Assembly: GCA_016771945.1 (NCBI GenBank)
Contig: QZLF01000002.1
Location: forward strand, 868,001 to 932,000
Direction: 5' to 3'
Length of the DNA stretch: 64,000 bases
From: Candidatus Leucobacter sulfamidivorax
GTDB lineage: Bacteria > Actinomycetota > Actinomycetes > Actinomycetales > Microbacteriaceae
Below are positions 18,008-26,743 of the stretch, one piece after another. Positions within the stretch are counted from its first letter, which is position 1. The number at the start of each line of letters is the position of its first letter. The notes under the pieces are model-generated. The model saw only the letters and a list, made by a program, of their open reading frames with translations, searched no databases and was not told where the DNA came from. The translations under genes and the position numbers were made by a program.

Positions 18008-18696
18008 GCGAAGGCTCGCGCCGGAAGACGGTGGCGGTGCTCGACGGCGTCGATGGTGCCGAGCACCGCCGGAAGACGGTGGCGGTGCTCGACTACGGCT
18101 CCGGCAACGTGCACTCCGCGGTGAAGGCGCTCGAGCGCGCCGGCGCCGAGGTCGTGCTCACCCGCGACCCGGCGCGGGTCTTCGCCGCCGACGGCCTGCT
18201 GGTGCCCGGCGTCGGCGCCTTCGACGCCGTCATGCGGCAGCTGCGCGAGGTGCGCGGCGACGAGCTGATCGACCGTCGGCTCGCGGGTGGGCGCCCGGTG
18301 CTCGGCATCTGCGTCGGCGAGCAGATCATGTTCGCGCGCGGCGTCGAGCACGGCATCGAGAGCGAGGGACTCGGCCAGTGGCCGGGCACCGTGCGCGAGC
18401 TGCGGGCCGAGCGGCTGCCGCACATGGGCTGGGACACGGTCGAGGCCGCCCCCGGCTCCGTGCTCTTCGCGGGTGTCGAGCACGAGCGCTTCTACTTCGT
18501 GCACAGCTACGCGGCCACCGAGTGGACCCTCGAGGGTCGCTCCGCGGCGACTGCGCCGAAGGTGACCTGGGCCGAGCACGGAGAGCGCTTCGTCGCCGCC
18601 GTCGAGAACGGCCCGCTCAGCGCCACCCAGTTCCACCCCGAGAAGTCGGGGGAGGCGGGCATCCGGCTGCTGCGCAACTGGATCGAGAGTCTGTAG
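18004..18696 (+). CDS. hisH: imidazole glycerol phosphate synthase glutaminase subunit HisH, with duplicated N-terminus
   Basis: Class I glutamine amidotransferase feeding ammonia to HisF. Catalytic residues are Cys103 (GICVGEQ), His211 and Glu213 (FHPEKSG). The N-terminal strand RRKTVAVLD occurs twice, at residues 6-14 and 22-30, because of a 48-base in-frame duplication. Only the second copy continues into the family sequence [17 protein letters not shown] 18004 overlaps the hisB stop and is favoured. An internal start at the second copy would restore the usual length. hisF is not in the window. Confidence 0.93.
   Translation: MSEGSRRKTVAVLDGVDGAEHRRKTVAVLDYGSGNVHSAVKALERAGAEVVLTRDPARVFAADGLLVPGVGAFDAVMRQLREVRGDELIDRRLAGGRPVLGICVGEQIMFARGVEHGIESEGLGQWPGTVRELRAERLPHMGWDTVEAAPGSVLFAGVEHERFYFVHSYAATEWTLEGRSAATAPKVTWAEHGERFVAAVENGPLSATQFHPEKSGEAGIRLLRNWIESL
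18019..18093 (+). repeat. 48-base in-frame duplication with hairpin inside hisH
   Basis: A 27-base exact direct repeat occupies 18019-18045 and 18067-18093, offset by 48 bases. Between and overlapping the copies, GGCGGTGCTCG (18033-18043) and CGAGCACCGCC (18060-18070) form an 11-bp perfect stem with a 16-base loop. It adds 16 codons to the start of hisH without breaking the frame. Confidence 0.9.
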
Positions 18697-18708
18697 AGAG
18701 AGAACGAG

Positions 18709-19455
18709 ATGACCGAACTGAACCACCTCCCGAAGCTCGAGCTGCTGCCCGCGGTCGACGTGGCCGACGGCAAGGCGGTGCGACTCACCCAGGGCGAGGC
18801 CGGCACCGAGACCAGCTACGGCAGCCCGGTCGACGCCGCGCTCGACTGGATCGAGCAGGGCGCGGAGTGGATCCACCTCGTCGACCTCGACGCGGCCTTC
18901 GGGCGCGGCAGCAACGCGGCCGTGCTGCGCAAGGTCGTGAAACAGTCGAAGCACGTCAAGATCGAGCTCTCGGGCGGCATCCGCGACGATGCCAGCCTCG
19001 AGACCGCGCTCGAGCTCGGCGTGAAGCGCGTGAACCTCGGAACCGCGGCCCTCGAGAACCCCGAGTGGACCCGCGCGGTCATCGCCCGCTACGGCGAGCA
19101 GATCGCGGTCGGCCTCGACGTGCGCGGCGAGACGCTCGCCGCCCGCGGCTGGACGCAGGAGGGCGGCAACCTCTGGGAGGTGCTCGAGCGCCTCGAGAAG
19201 GCGGGGTGCCCGCGCTACGTGGTGACGGACGTCACCAAGGACGGCACGCTGCGCGGCCCGAACGTCGAGCTGCTGCGGCAGGTCTGCGAGCGCACCGCCC
19301 GGCCCGTCGTGGCCTCCGGCGGGGTCTCGAGCCTCGACGACATCGCCGCGCTGCGCGAGCTGGTGCCGAACGGCGTCGAGGGCGCCATCGTCGGCAAGGC
19401 GCTGTACGCCGGGGCCTTCACGCTGCCCGCCGCCCTGGACGTCGCCGGCAGGTAG
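18709..19455 (+). CDS. priA: bifunctional phosphoribosyl isomerase PriA (HisA/TrpF)
   Basis: A (beta/alpha)8 isomerase. In actinobacteria PriA serves both histidine (ProFAR) and tryptophan (PRA) synthesis. The 248-residue protein has general acid/base candidates Asp17 ([12 protein letters not shown]) and Asp174 ([11 protein letters not shown]). The RGWTQEGG loop with Arg146 and Trp148 distinguishes PriA from plain HisA. ATG 18709 follows GAGAGAGAACGAG. Bifunctionality is inferred from the motif and lineage; whether a separate trpF exists cannot be seen here. Confidence 0.92.
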   Translation: MTELNHLPKLELLPAVDVADGKAVRLTQGEAGTETSYGSPVDAALDWIEQGAEWIHLVDLDAAFGRGSNAAVLRKVVKQSKHVKIELSGGIRDDASLETALELGVKRVNLGTAALENPEWTRAVIARYGEQIAVGLDVRGETLAARGWTQEGGNLWEVLERLEKAGCPRYVVTDVTKDGTLRGPNVELLRQVCERTARPVVASGGVSSLDDIAALRELVPNGVEGAIVGKALYAGAFTLPAALDVAGR

Positions 19456-19470
19456 CAGCCGACCGCCGCG

Positions 19471-20328
19471 ATGGCCATCGAGAGACTGCCCGCCACCGGC
19501 GACGCCCCGCGCTCGACCGGGGTCCCGGCGAGCCTCGTGCCCGGCGGCGAGGCCGATTCGGCGGGCTTCCCGTGGGAGGGCCGCACCTTCGACCATCACG
19601 GCACGGCCTTCGCCGATGACGACGGCCGCACCCCCGCGGAGCTGCTCGCCGCGGTCGATGCCGTGCGGGCCGCGGCGGATCCGGCGGTCGACCCGCGGGA
19701 CCTCGCGGAGGCCGTCGCCGCGGCCGTCGTCGCGCTCTCGGGCTGCCGGCTGCTCGTCCCGCTGCTCGCGGAGGCCGGCGACCTCGGCCTGACCCCCGAG
19801 GGGCGGACGGTGGAGAAGACGCAGGAGCTGTCGATCGTCACGGTCGGCGGTCCCGATGGGCGTCGGGTCATGCCGGTGTTCTCCTCCGTCGAGACCATGC
19901 GGCGCTGGAACCCCGAGGCCCGGCCCATCCCCGTGCCCGGGCCGCAGGCGGCCGTCGCCGCCGCGCAGGAGGGCACCGATCTCATCATCGTCGACCCGGG
20001 CACCCCCGAGCGGGAGTTCGGGGTGCGACGCACCCAGCTCGAGGCCATGGCGCTCGGCCGCCGGGTGCTGCCGGCGTGGGCGGATCCCGAGGTGGAGGCC
20101 GTGTTCCGGGCCTCGCTCGCGGGCGAGCCCCGCGCGCTCGACATCCGCCTCGCGCCCGGCGATGCCGAGGCGCGCCTGCTCGCGCCCGAGACCGAGGTCA
20201 TCCTCTCGCTGCGTCCCGGCCTCGACCGGGAGGAGCTGCAGGAGCTGCTCGGGCGGCTGCAGCGGCGCTGGGCGGCCAGCGAGGTCGTCGCCGAGCGGGT
20301 CGACTCGCTGCGCGTCGCGCTCCGCTAG
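19471..20328 (+). CDS. SseB-family protein
   Basis: A 285-residue protein of the SseB family, named after enhanced serine sensitivity in E. coli; biochemical role unknown. It has the typical actinobacterial position immediately after hisA/priA. Family features include LVPLLAEAG, SIVTVGGPDGRRVMPVFSS, and the alternating hydrophobic C-terminal half with LIIVDPGTP. No signal peptide or membrane helix. It is likely co-transcribed with the his operon, 15 bases from priA. No function is offered. Confidence 0.8.
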   Translation: MAIERLPATGDAPRSTGVPASLVPGGEADSAGFPWEGRTFDHHGTAFADDDGRTPAELLAAVDAVRAAADPAVDPRDLAEAVAAAVVALSGCRLLVPLLAEAGDLGLTPEGRTVEKTQELSIVTVGGPDGRRVMPVFSSVETMRRWNPEARPIPVPGPQAAVAAAQEGTDLIIVDPGTPEREFGVRRTQLEAMALGRRVLPAWADPEVEAVFRASLAGEPRALDIRLAPGDAEARLLAPETEVILSLRPGLDREELQELLGRLQRRWAASEVVAERVDSLRVALR

Positions 20329-20378
20329 GCTCGCAGCGACGGACGGACAGCGGTGTCCGAGAAAGACGGAGGTACGCG

Positions 20379-21947
20379 TTGGCGACGCAGACGGCACCGG
20401 TGAGCACCGCTCCTCCCCGCGCCCAGTGGACGGGGCAGATCGGTTTCATCCTCTCGGCGATCGGCTCGGCGGTCGGGCTCGGCAACATCTGGCGCTTCCC
20501 CGGAGTCGCCTACGAGAACGGCGGGGGAGCCTTCCTCATCCCCTACATCATCGCCCTGCTCACCGCGGGCATCCCGATCCTCTTCCTCGACTACGTCATC
20601 GGGCACCGATTCCGAGGATCGGCCCCGCTCGCCCTGCGACGCATCGCCGGGCGATTCGGCGAGGGCATCGGCTGGTTCCAGGTCATGATCTGCGTCTTCA
20701 TCGCGATCTACTACACCGCCGTGCTCGCCTGGGCGGCCAGCTTCTTCGTCTTCTCCTTCGACTTGCGCTGGGGCGACGACGCGGCGGGGTTCTTCGTCGG
20801 CGACTACCTGCGCGTTGCAGAGCAGCCCTTCACGCTCGAATTCGTGCCCTCCGTCCTCATCCCGCTCGTCCTCATGTGGGTGGTCGCGCTGGTCGTGCTC
20901 GGCGCCGGAGTAGTGAAGGGCGTGCAGCGGCTCAACGTCATCGCGATCCCGCTCCTCGTCGCAGGCTTCCTGATCCTCGTGATCCGGGCACTCTTCCTGC
21001 CCGGAGCGGGTGAGGGGCTGAACGCGCTCTTCACCCCCGACTTCGCCGCGCTCGCCGATCCGGGGGTGTGGATCGCGGCCTACGGCCAGATCTTCTTCTC
21101 GCTCTCGGTGGCCTTCGGCATCATGATGACCTACTCCTCGTACCGCAGGCGCAGGTCGAACCTCACCACACCGGGACTGGTGGTCGCTTTCGGCAATTCG
21201 TCGTTCGAGATCCTCGCGGGTATCGGCGTGTTCGCGACGCTCGGCTTCTTCGCCTTCCAGCAAGGCGTGACGGTCAGCGAGCTCGACGGCCTCACCGGCG
21301 TCGGCCTGGCCTTCATGACCTTCCCGGCGCTCGTGGCCGAGATGCCGGGCGGCCCGTTCTTCGGGGTGCTCTTCTTCGGTTCGCTGGTGCTGGCCGGGCT
21401 CACCTCCTTGATCTCGGTCATGGAGGTGATTCTCGCGGCGGTCATGGACAAGTTCGGGCTCACGCGCGCGCAGGCCGCCTACGGCCTCGGCGGCGCGCTC
21501 GCAGTTGTCTCGATCGTGCTCTTCGGCACCACCTCGGGTCTCACCGCCCTCGACACCATCGACAACTGGGCGAATAACATCGGCATCGTCGCCTCCGCTG
21601 TGGTGATGACGGTCACGGTGCTCTGGGTGCGCCGCTCCGGCGGCGTCCTGGCCCGGCATCTCAGCGCCCTCTCCACTTTCAAGGTCGGGCGTATCTGGCG
21701 CTTCCTGGTCGCGGTGGTCGCGCCGCTCGTGCTCGGCTACATGCTCGTGCAGACCGTCATCGGGCTCATCCGAGAGCCCTACTCGGGCTATGACTCCGGC
21801 TATCTGCTGTTCGTCGGCTGGGGGTCGATCGTGGTCATGGTGCTCGCCTCGGTGCTGCTGACCATGAGCCGCTGGCGAGACGACCCCGACCGCTTCGTCC
21901 CCTGGCCCGAACTCTCCGTCGCCTCGGAAAGGGGGGATGCGCGATGA
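20379..21947 (+). CDS. metP: Na+-dependent methionine/alanine symporter MetP (NSS family)
   Basis: A 522-residue sodium-coupled amino acid importer with about 12 membrane helices. The N-terminal NSS signature GSAVGLGNIWRFP and YENGGGAFLIPY is intact. TTG 20379 is chosen: GACGGAGG sits six bases before it, and the hydrophobic core starts soon after. The overlapping downstream gene encodes a MetS-type small subunit. This pairing defines the methionine/alanine uptake system MetPS of Corynebacterium glutamicum. Substrate is therefore inferred mainly from the MetS partner. Confidence 0.85.
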   Translation: MATQTAPVSTAPPRAQWTGQIGFILSAIGSAVGLGNIWRFPGVAYENGGGAFLIPYIIALLTAGIPILFLDYVIGHRFRGSAPLALRRIAGRFGEGIGWFQVMICVFIAIYYTAVLAWAASFFVFSFDLRWGDDAAGFFVGDYLRVAEQPFTLEFVPSVLIPLVLMWVVALVVLGAGVVKGVQRLNVIAIPLLVAGFLILVIRALFLPGAGEGLNALFTPDFAALADPGVWIAAYGQIFFSLSVAFGIMMTYSSYRRRRSNLTTPGLVVAFGNSSFEILAGIGVFATLGFFAFQQGVTVSELDGLTGVGLAFMTFPALVAEMPGGPFFGVLFFGSLVLAGLTSLISVMEVILAAVMDKFGLTRAQAAYGLGGALAVVSIVLFGTTSGLTALDTIDNWANNIGIVASAVVMTVTVLWVRRSGGVLARHLSALSTFKVGRIWRFLVAVVAPLVLGYMLVQTVIGLIREPYSGYDSGYLLFVGWGSIVVMVLASVLLTMSRWRDDPDRFVPWPELSVASERGDAR

Positions 21948-22117
21948 CTCCGATCGCGATCGTATTCCTCGTCCTCGCGCTCGTCATCCTCTGGGGCGGG
22001 CTGATCGGCAGCACCGTGCTCCTCGCCCGGCGCTCGGAGGTGGCCCAGTATCCGCCGGACGGCGAGGACCCCGTCGAGGAGCATCTCGAGGATCGCCCGA
22101 TGATCCGCGATACCTGA
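21944..22117 (+). CDS. metS: MetS small subunit of the methionine/alanine importer
   Basis: 57 codons, overlapping the metP stop by four bases (ATGA). The product has one N-terminal membrane helix (about residues 4-28, IAIVFLVLALVILWGGLIGS) and a short acidic cytoplasmic tail ending RPMIRDT. Small single-helix partners of this type are required for MetP activity in Corynebacterium. It is easily missed because of its size. It is convergent with azlD, 15 bases apart. Confidence 0.8.
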   Translation: MTPIAIVFLVLALVILWGGLIGSTVLLARRSEVAQYPPDGEDPVEEHLEDRPMIRDT

Positions 22118-22132
22118 GCCCACTCCCAGCCG

Positions 22133-22459
22133 TCAGAAGAGGGCGAGCAGCAGCACGTAGACCCCGGTGCCGGCGAAGATGCTCAGCAGCGCGCGGCGCC
22201 CCGCGAAGAGGTGCACGAGCACCGTGGTCGCGGAGGCCGCCGCCACGATCCAGAGCTGTCCGGGCCGGGCCGCGATCTCGCCGGCGAGCATGACGACGGC
22301 CAGGATCAGCAGGAGGCCCGCCGGCATCCAGCGCCCGACGGCCTGCACGAACCGCGACTTCCGCAGCGGCTTCAGCACCGCGAAGGGCAGGGCCCGCAGC
22401 AGCACGGTGATGACGCCGCCGATCGCGACCGCGGCGATCATGTAGCCGGTGTCAGGCAT
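22133..22459 (-). CDS. AzlD/BrnE-type small subunit of amino acid exporter
   Basis: 108 residues, four predicted membrane helices, AzlD family. It forms a two-component exporter with the AzlC-type protein encoded just upstream; the genes overlap by eight bases. In Corynebacterium the equivalent BrnFE pair exports branched-chain amino acids and methionine. The start RGGVITVLLRALPF-like segment (here GGVITVLLRALPF) is typical. Specificity here is inferred from gene order with a divergent Lrp regulator. Confidence 0.85.
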   Translation of the reverse strand: MPDTGYMIAAVAIGGVITVLLRALPFAVLKPLRKSRFVQAVGRWMPAGLLLILAVVMLAGEIAARPGQLWIVAAASATTVLVHLFAGRRALLSIFAGTGVYVLLLALF

Positions 22460-23216
22460 CGGGATCCGCCCCCTCGTCCGGTAGAGGCTCGCTCGCGCCG
22501 GCGCCGCGTCCGCGATCCCAGAGGTAGCGGATCACGAGCAGCACGGTGAAGATGACGAGCGCGGCGAGCACGGCCGCGCCGGGGAAGGCGAGCATGGCCG
22601 CCGCGACCGAGAGTCCCGCGAGCACGACAGAGGGGATCTCGCGCTTCGAGCGCGCGGCGTCGAGGGCCATCACGATGAAGAGCGCCACGAGCGCGAACTC
22701 GAAGCCCTCGATCGGCTCGGGCAGCATCGACGCGAGCCCCACCCCGACGAGCCCGCCGCCGACCCAGTAGGCCTGCATGAGCAGCTGCCCGGTGAGCATG
22801 CGCGCTGAGGAGAGCTTCTCGGGCGGCATGAGCACGTAGGTGGCGTAGGCCTCGTCGATCATCGCGTAGACCGAGTAGGCGCGGCCGAGTCCGGGCTTCA
22901 CCGCGTGCAGCGGGAACGACAGCGGGTAGAAGACGTGCCGGAAGTTCACGGCGAGCACCGTCACCGCGATGGTGAGGAGCGGCGTCGCGGCGGCGATCAT
23001 GCCGACCAGGAGCAGCTCGACCGATCCGGCGAAGATGCCGATCGAGAGCGCGGGCGCGAGCCACCACGGCAGCCCGGCCTGGATCACGAGCACCCCGAGC
23101 GCGATGCCGAGGGGGAAGATGCCGAGCCCGACGCCCAGGGAGTCGACGGCGCCCCGGCGGATCTGCGCGCCGCGGCGGGCGGATCCCTCGCGCTGCTCGG
23201 GGGAGGGTGGATGCAT
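22452..23216 (-). CDS. AzlC/BrnF-type amino acid exporter large subunit
   Basis: 254-residue membrane protein of the AzlC family, with hydrophobic segments beginning near residue 27 and the signature VNFRHVFYPLSFPL plus DEAYATY. A short charged N-terminus and acidic C-terminal tail flank the core. It is divergent from the Lrp gene with about 80 bases between the starts, the arrangement of brnFE-lrp, where Lrp activates the exporter when intracellular branched-chain amino acids or methionine rise. Start chosen at ATG 23216; other starts within 20 codons are possible. Confidence 0.87.
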   Translation of the reverse strand: MHPPSPEQREGSARRGAQIRRGAVDSLGVGLGIFPLGIALGVLVIQAGLPWWLAPALSIGIFAGSVELLLVGMIAAATPLLTIAVTVLAVNFRHVFYPLSFPLHAVKPGLGRAYSVYAMIDEAYATYVLMPPEKLSSARMLTGQLLMQAYWVGGGLVGVGLASMLPEPIEGFEFALVALFIVMALDAARSKREIPSVVLAGLSVAAAMLAFPGAAVLAALVIFTVLLVIRYLWDRGRGAGASEPLPDEGADPDA

Positions 23217-23274
23217 TCCTCAATCGTGCCCGATTCCGCGCGCAATATGGATGCGGAACAGCGCCCATTACCCG

Positions 23275-23290
23275 GATATCTGGCAATATC
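23275..23290 (+). promoter_or_regulatory. dyad between azlC and lrp
   Basis: GATAT (23275-23279) and ATATC (23286-23290) flank six bases just before the lrp start, and GCAATAT occurs twice nearby. A further pair, TTCCGC and GCGGAA, lies in the same 80-base divergent region. These are plausible sites for Lrp autoregulation and azlCD control. Confidence 0.35.
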
Positions 23291-23296
23291 GTGTTC

Positions 23297-23740
23297 ATGG
23301 ATGCGCTGGATCGAGCAATCATCGATGAGCTCGCCCGGGACGGGCGGATGAGCAATATCGCCCTCGCCGCGCGCGTGGGGCTGACGCCGGGGCCGTGCCT
23401 GCGCCGGGTGCAGCGGCTCGAGCGGGACGGCGTGATCCGCGGCTACCGGGCGGTCGTCGATCCGGGCGCGATCCACCGCGGTTTCGAGGTGCTGCTGCAC
23501 ATCGACCTGAACACGCAGGAGGCAGGCGTCGTCGCCGCCTTCGAGCGGGCCGTGTCGCAGCTGGAGGAGGTGACCGAGTTCAAGCGACTGTTCGGCACGC
23601 CCGACTACTTCGTGCGGGTGGCGGTCGCCGACCTCGAGAGCTACGAGGCGTTCCTCACGGGGCGGATCATGCCGCTGCCGGGGCTCGGCAAGGCGAGCTC
23701 GCACTTCGCGATGAAGAACATCCTTCCCGGGGCGCCGTAG
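23297..23740 (+). CDS. Lrp/AsnC-family transcriptional regulator
   Basis: 147 residues: an N-terminal winged helix (about 5-50, LARDGRMSNIALAARVGLTPGPCLRRVQRLE) and a C-terminal RAM/AsnC ligand domain (RGFEVLLHIDL and the FGTPDYFVRVAV block). ATG 23297 gives the usual family start MDALDRAIIDEL; an in-frame ATG 90 bases upstream would reach into azlC and is rejected. By position it should control the divergent azlC-azlD exporter in response to amino acids. Confidence 0.88.
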   Translation: MDALDRAIIDELARDGRMSNIALAARVGLTPGPCLRRVQRLERDGVIRGYRAVVDPGAIHRGFEVLLHIDLNTQEAGVVAAFERAVSQLEEVTEFKRLFGTPDYFVRVAVADLESYEAFLTGRIMPLPGLGKASSHFAMKNILPGAP

Positions 23741-23774
23741 GACGTCGCGCCGCTGGGGAGGGCTCGGGAGCCGC

Positions 23775-24152
23775 TCAGATCACCGAGCCGGTGTACTTCT
23801 CGCCGGGTCCCTTCCCCGGCTCGTCGGGGATGGCCGAGGCCTCGCGGAAGGCGAGCTGCACCGAGCGCAGCCCGTCGCGCAGGCTGCGGGCGTGGGAGTC
23901 GCTGATCTCGGGAGCCCCCGCCGTGATGAGCCCGGCGAGCGCGTTGATGAGCTTGCGCGCCTCGTCGAGATCGGTCTGGCTCTCCGGATCGTCGGCGAGC
24001 CCGCACTTCACCGCGGCGGCGCTGAGCAGGTGCACGGCCGCCGTCGTGATGACCTCGACGGCGGGCACTTCGGCGATGTCGCGCGCGGCCTGCTGGGCGG
24101 CGGGGTCGGGGGTGTTCTCGGCTGAGAAGTTCGGGGTGTTGTGCACGGGCAC
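23775..24152 (-). CDS. DUF1844-family protein
   Basis: 125 residues, no membrane segment. The DUF1844 core runs from about residue 28 ([22 protein letters not shown]) through [16 protein letters not shown], ending with an Asp/Gly-rich tail. In actinobacteria it commonly lies divergent from infC, as here. GTG 24152 is the chosen start. Function unknown; conserved proximity to translation genes is the only clue. Confidence 0.78.
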   Translation of the reverse strand: MPVHNTPNFSAENTPDPAAQQAARDIAEVPAVEVITTAAVHLLSAAAVKCGLADDPESQTDLDEARKLINALAGLITAGAPEISDSHARSLRDGLRSVQLAFREASAIPDEPGKGPGEKYTGSVI

Positions 24153-24229
24153 CAGTCTATCCGGGATCGGCCGGCGGCGATCGGCGGGTCGGCGGATCGG
24201 CCGGCGGAAGGCGATCCGATCCGCGGCGA

Positions 24230-24258
24230 TTGGCGGGACGGCCGCGATCTGCTAAGAT
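24230..24258 (+). promoter_or_regulatory. infC operon promoter
   Basis: TTGGCG (24230-24235) and TAAGAT (24253-24258) are separated by 17 bases, a good primary sigma factor promoter. The predicted start near 24265 leaves a leader of about 185 bases before infC. Confidence 0.65.
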
Positions 24259-24264
24259 TTTCAA

Positions 24265-24449
24265 GGTTCGCGGCATTCTGCCGTGAACTCGCAAGTGGAG
24301 ATACTCCCACCCGCGGCCGCTTACAGGCTACCGGGTTGTTGGCACCCCGTCGTGACAGCGACAGCATTCAAGGGTGCGGGCCGCGCGTGCGCGCCCTCTG
24401 CTTGCGAGGACCCTCAGGGTCCGCCGCAACGAGAACAGAGGAGCATGCG
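24265..24449 (+). ncRNA. structured 5' leader of the infC-rpmI-rplT operon (candidate)
   Basis: The ~185-base untranslated leader contains a perfect hairpin GGACCCT-C-AGGGTCC at 24408-24422 and several GC-rich segments able to pair, ending in GAGGAG (24438-24443) before the infC start. infC-rpmI-rplT operons are autoregulated through mRNA structure in other bacteria (IF3 at the start codon, L20 in the leader). I cannot match this leader to a named RNA family. Confidence 0.35.
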
Positions 24450-25103
<654 letters not shown>

Positions 25104-25171
25104 GACTTACGACCCCAGGGTCGCACCCGACGCAGTCGCCCAGGCGGCGCGCACCACAACAAGGAGAAGAG

Positions 25172-25366
25172 ATGCCCAAGCAGAAGACCCACTCGGGGGC
25201 CAAGAAGCGCTTCAAGGTGACCGGCAGCGGCAAGCTGATGAAGCAGCAGGCCGGCATGCGCCACAACCTCGAGGTGAAGGCCTCGAAGCGCAAGCGCCGC
25301 CTGAACGCGGAGCAGGTGCTCTCGGCCGGCGACGTGAAGCAGGCCAAGAAGCTGCTCGGCATCTGA
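25172..25366 (+). CDS. rpmI: 50S ribosomal protein L35
   Basis: 64-residue basic protein with the L35 signature [23 protein letters not shown] 25172 follows AAGGAGAAGAG. Middle gene of infC-rpmI-rplT. Confidence 0.98.
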   Translation: MPKQKTHSGAKKRFKVTGSGKLMKQQAGMRHNLEVKASKRKRRLNAEQVLSAGDVKQAKKLLGI

Positions 25367-25407
25367 GCCCGGCACCCCAGGTTTACAACTCGTAAGGAAG
25401 AACTGAA

Positions 25408-25791
25408 ATGGCAAGAGTCAAGCGGGCCGTCAACGCCCACAAGAAGCGTCGCGTCATCCTCGAGCGCGCCGAGGGCTACCGCGGGCAGCGTTCGCGCCTG
25501 TACCGCAAGGCGAAGGAGCAGGTCACCCACTCGCTCGTCTACGCCTACAACGATCGCCGCAAGAAGAAGGGCGACTTCCGTCGCCTGTGGATCCAGCGGA
25601 TCAACGCCGGCGCCCGCGCCAACGGCCTCACCTACAACCGCTTCATCCAGGGCCTCGGCCTCGCGGGTGTCGAGGTCGACCGCCGCATGCTCGCCGAGCT
25701 CGCCGTGAACGAGCCCACCGCCTTCGCGGCGCTCGTCGAGGTCGCCAAGGGCGCCCTGCCCGAGGACACCTCGGCGCCGAAGGCCGCCTGA
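25408..25791 (+). CDS. rplT: 50S ribosomal protein L20
   Basis: 127 residues; binds 23S rRNA early in assembly. The L20 sequence [20 protein letters not shown] and [20 protein letters not shown] are canonical. A short acidic/Ala C-terminal extension follows the core. AAGGAAG lies upstream of ATG 25408. Last gene of the operon, followed by a terminator. Confidence 0.98.
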   Translation: MARVKRAVNAHKKRRVILERAEGYRGQRSRLYRKAKEQVTHSLVYAYNDRRKKKGDFRRLWIQRINAGARANGLTYNRFIQGLGLAGVEVDRRMLAELAVNEPTAFAALVEVAKGALPEDTSAPKAA

Positions 25792-25806
25792 GCCTCGCTC
25801 TCCCGA

Positions 25807-25843
25807 GAACCCCGTCGCCGGTCCGCCCGGTGGCGGGGTTCTT
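25807..25843 (+). terminator. terminator after rplT
   Basis: GAACCCCGTCGCCGG and CCGGTGGCGGGGTTC form a ~15-bp stem with two non-Watson-Crick positions and a five-base loop, followed by TTCG. It sits 15 bases after the L20 stop. Confidence 0.7.
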
Positions 25844-25905
25844 CGTCTCCCGGAGCTTCTCCGGGGTGCTCTCACCGCGCCGATCGGTGGGGATAGGCTG
25901 TTCGG

Positions 25906-26697
25906 GTGATCGAGAACCCGAAGAGCGCGCGCGTGAAGCGGGTGGCCGCGCTCGCGCGGAAGAAGGATCGCCTCGCCGCGGGACGCTTCCTCGTCGAGGG
26001 GCCGCAGGCCGTGCGCGAGCTGCTCGCGCATCGCCCCGATCTCGCCGAGACCGTCTACGCGACGACAGGCACCGAGGCGTGGCAGCACGAGGTGGATCGC
26101 CTCGCCTCGGAGCACGGCGTCCCGATCGAGCGGGTGACGGATCCGGTGCTCGCCGCGATGGCCGAGACGGTGCACCCCCAGGGCGTGCTCGCCGTGGCCC
26201 GGGTCGAGGCGGTGCCGCTCGCCGAGGCGCTCGGGGGCGCGCGGCTCGTGGCCGTGCTGCACGAGGTGCGCGATCCCGGCAACGCGGGCACGGTGCTGCG
26301 CGCGGCCGACGCCGCGGGCGCCGACGCGGTCGTCTTCTCGGGGGACTGCGTCGATCCGTGGCACCCGAAGGTCGTGCGCTCGACCACGGGCTCGCTCTTC
26401 CACCTGCCGGTCGCGCTCGCCGACTCGCTCGAGGACGCCGCAGGGGCGGCCCGCGCGGCCGGCCTCGCCGTCATCGCCGCGGACGTGCGGGGCGACGAGC
26501 TGAGTCCCGCCGAGCGGGCGCTCACCGCCCCGGTGGCCTGGGTGTTCGGCAACGAGGCGCGCGGCCTGGGCGAGGCGGATCGCGCCCTCGCCGACCGGGC
26601 CCTGCGCCTGCCGATCTACGGCCGGGCCGAGTCCCTCAACCTCGCGGTCGCGGCGAGCGTCTGCCTGTACACGACGGCGTTCGCCCAGCGCGGCTGA
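25906..26697 (+). CDS. SpoU/TrmH-family RNA 2'-O-methyltransferase
   Basis: 263-residue SPOUT methyltransferase. An N-terminal substrate-binding domain (about 1-95, [14 protein letters not shown]) is followed by the knotted SAM domain with motif 1 [17 protein letters not shown], motif 2 VFGNEARGL and motif 3 [18 protein letters not shown]. Family members next to infC-rplT (TsnR/RlmB-like) methylate ribose in 23S rRNA. GTG 25906 is the start. The exact nucleotide modified is unknown. Confidence 0.9.
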   Translation: MIENPKSARVKRVAALARKKDRLAAGRFLVEGPQAVRELLAHRPDLAETVYATTGTEAWQHEVDRLASEHGVPIERVTDPVLAAMAETVHPQGVLAVARVEAVPLAEALGGARLVAVLHEVRDPGNAGTVLRAADAAGADAVVFSGDCVDPWHPKVVRSTTGSLFHLPVALADSLEDAAGAARAAGLAVIAADVRGDELSPAERALTAPVAWVFGNEARGLGEADRALADRALRLPIYGRAESLNLAVAASVCLYTTAFAQRG

Positions 26698-26705
26698 GGC
26701 GATCC

Positions 26706-26730
26706 GCTCATCTCGACAAGCTCGATGAGC
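26706..26730. terminator. hairpin between convergent genes
   Basis: GCTCATC (26706-26712) pairs with GATGAGC (26724-26730) around an eleven-base loop, between the convergent RNA methyltransferase and the DszC-like gene. No T run follows, so terminator activity is only plausible. Confidence 0.35.
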
Positions 26731-26743
26731 AGATCAGGCCACC

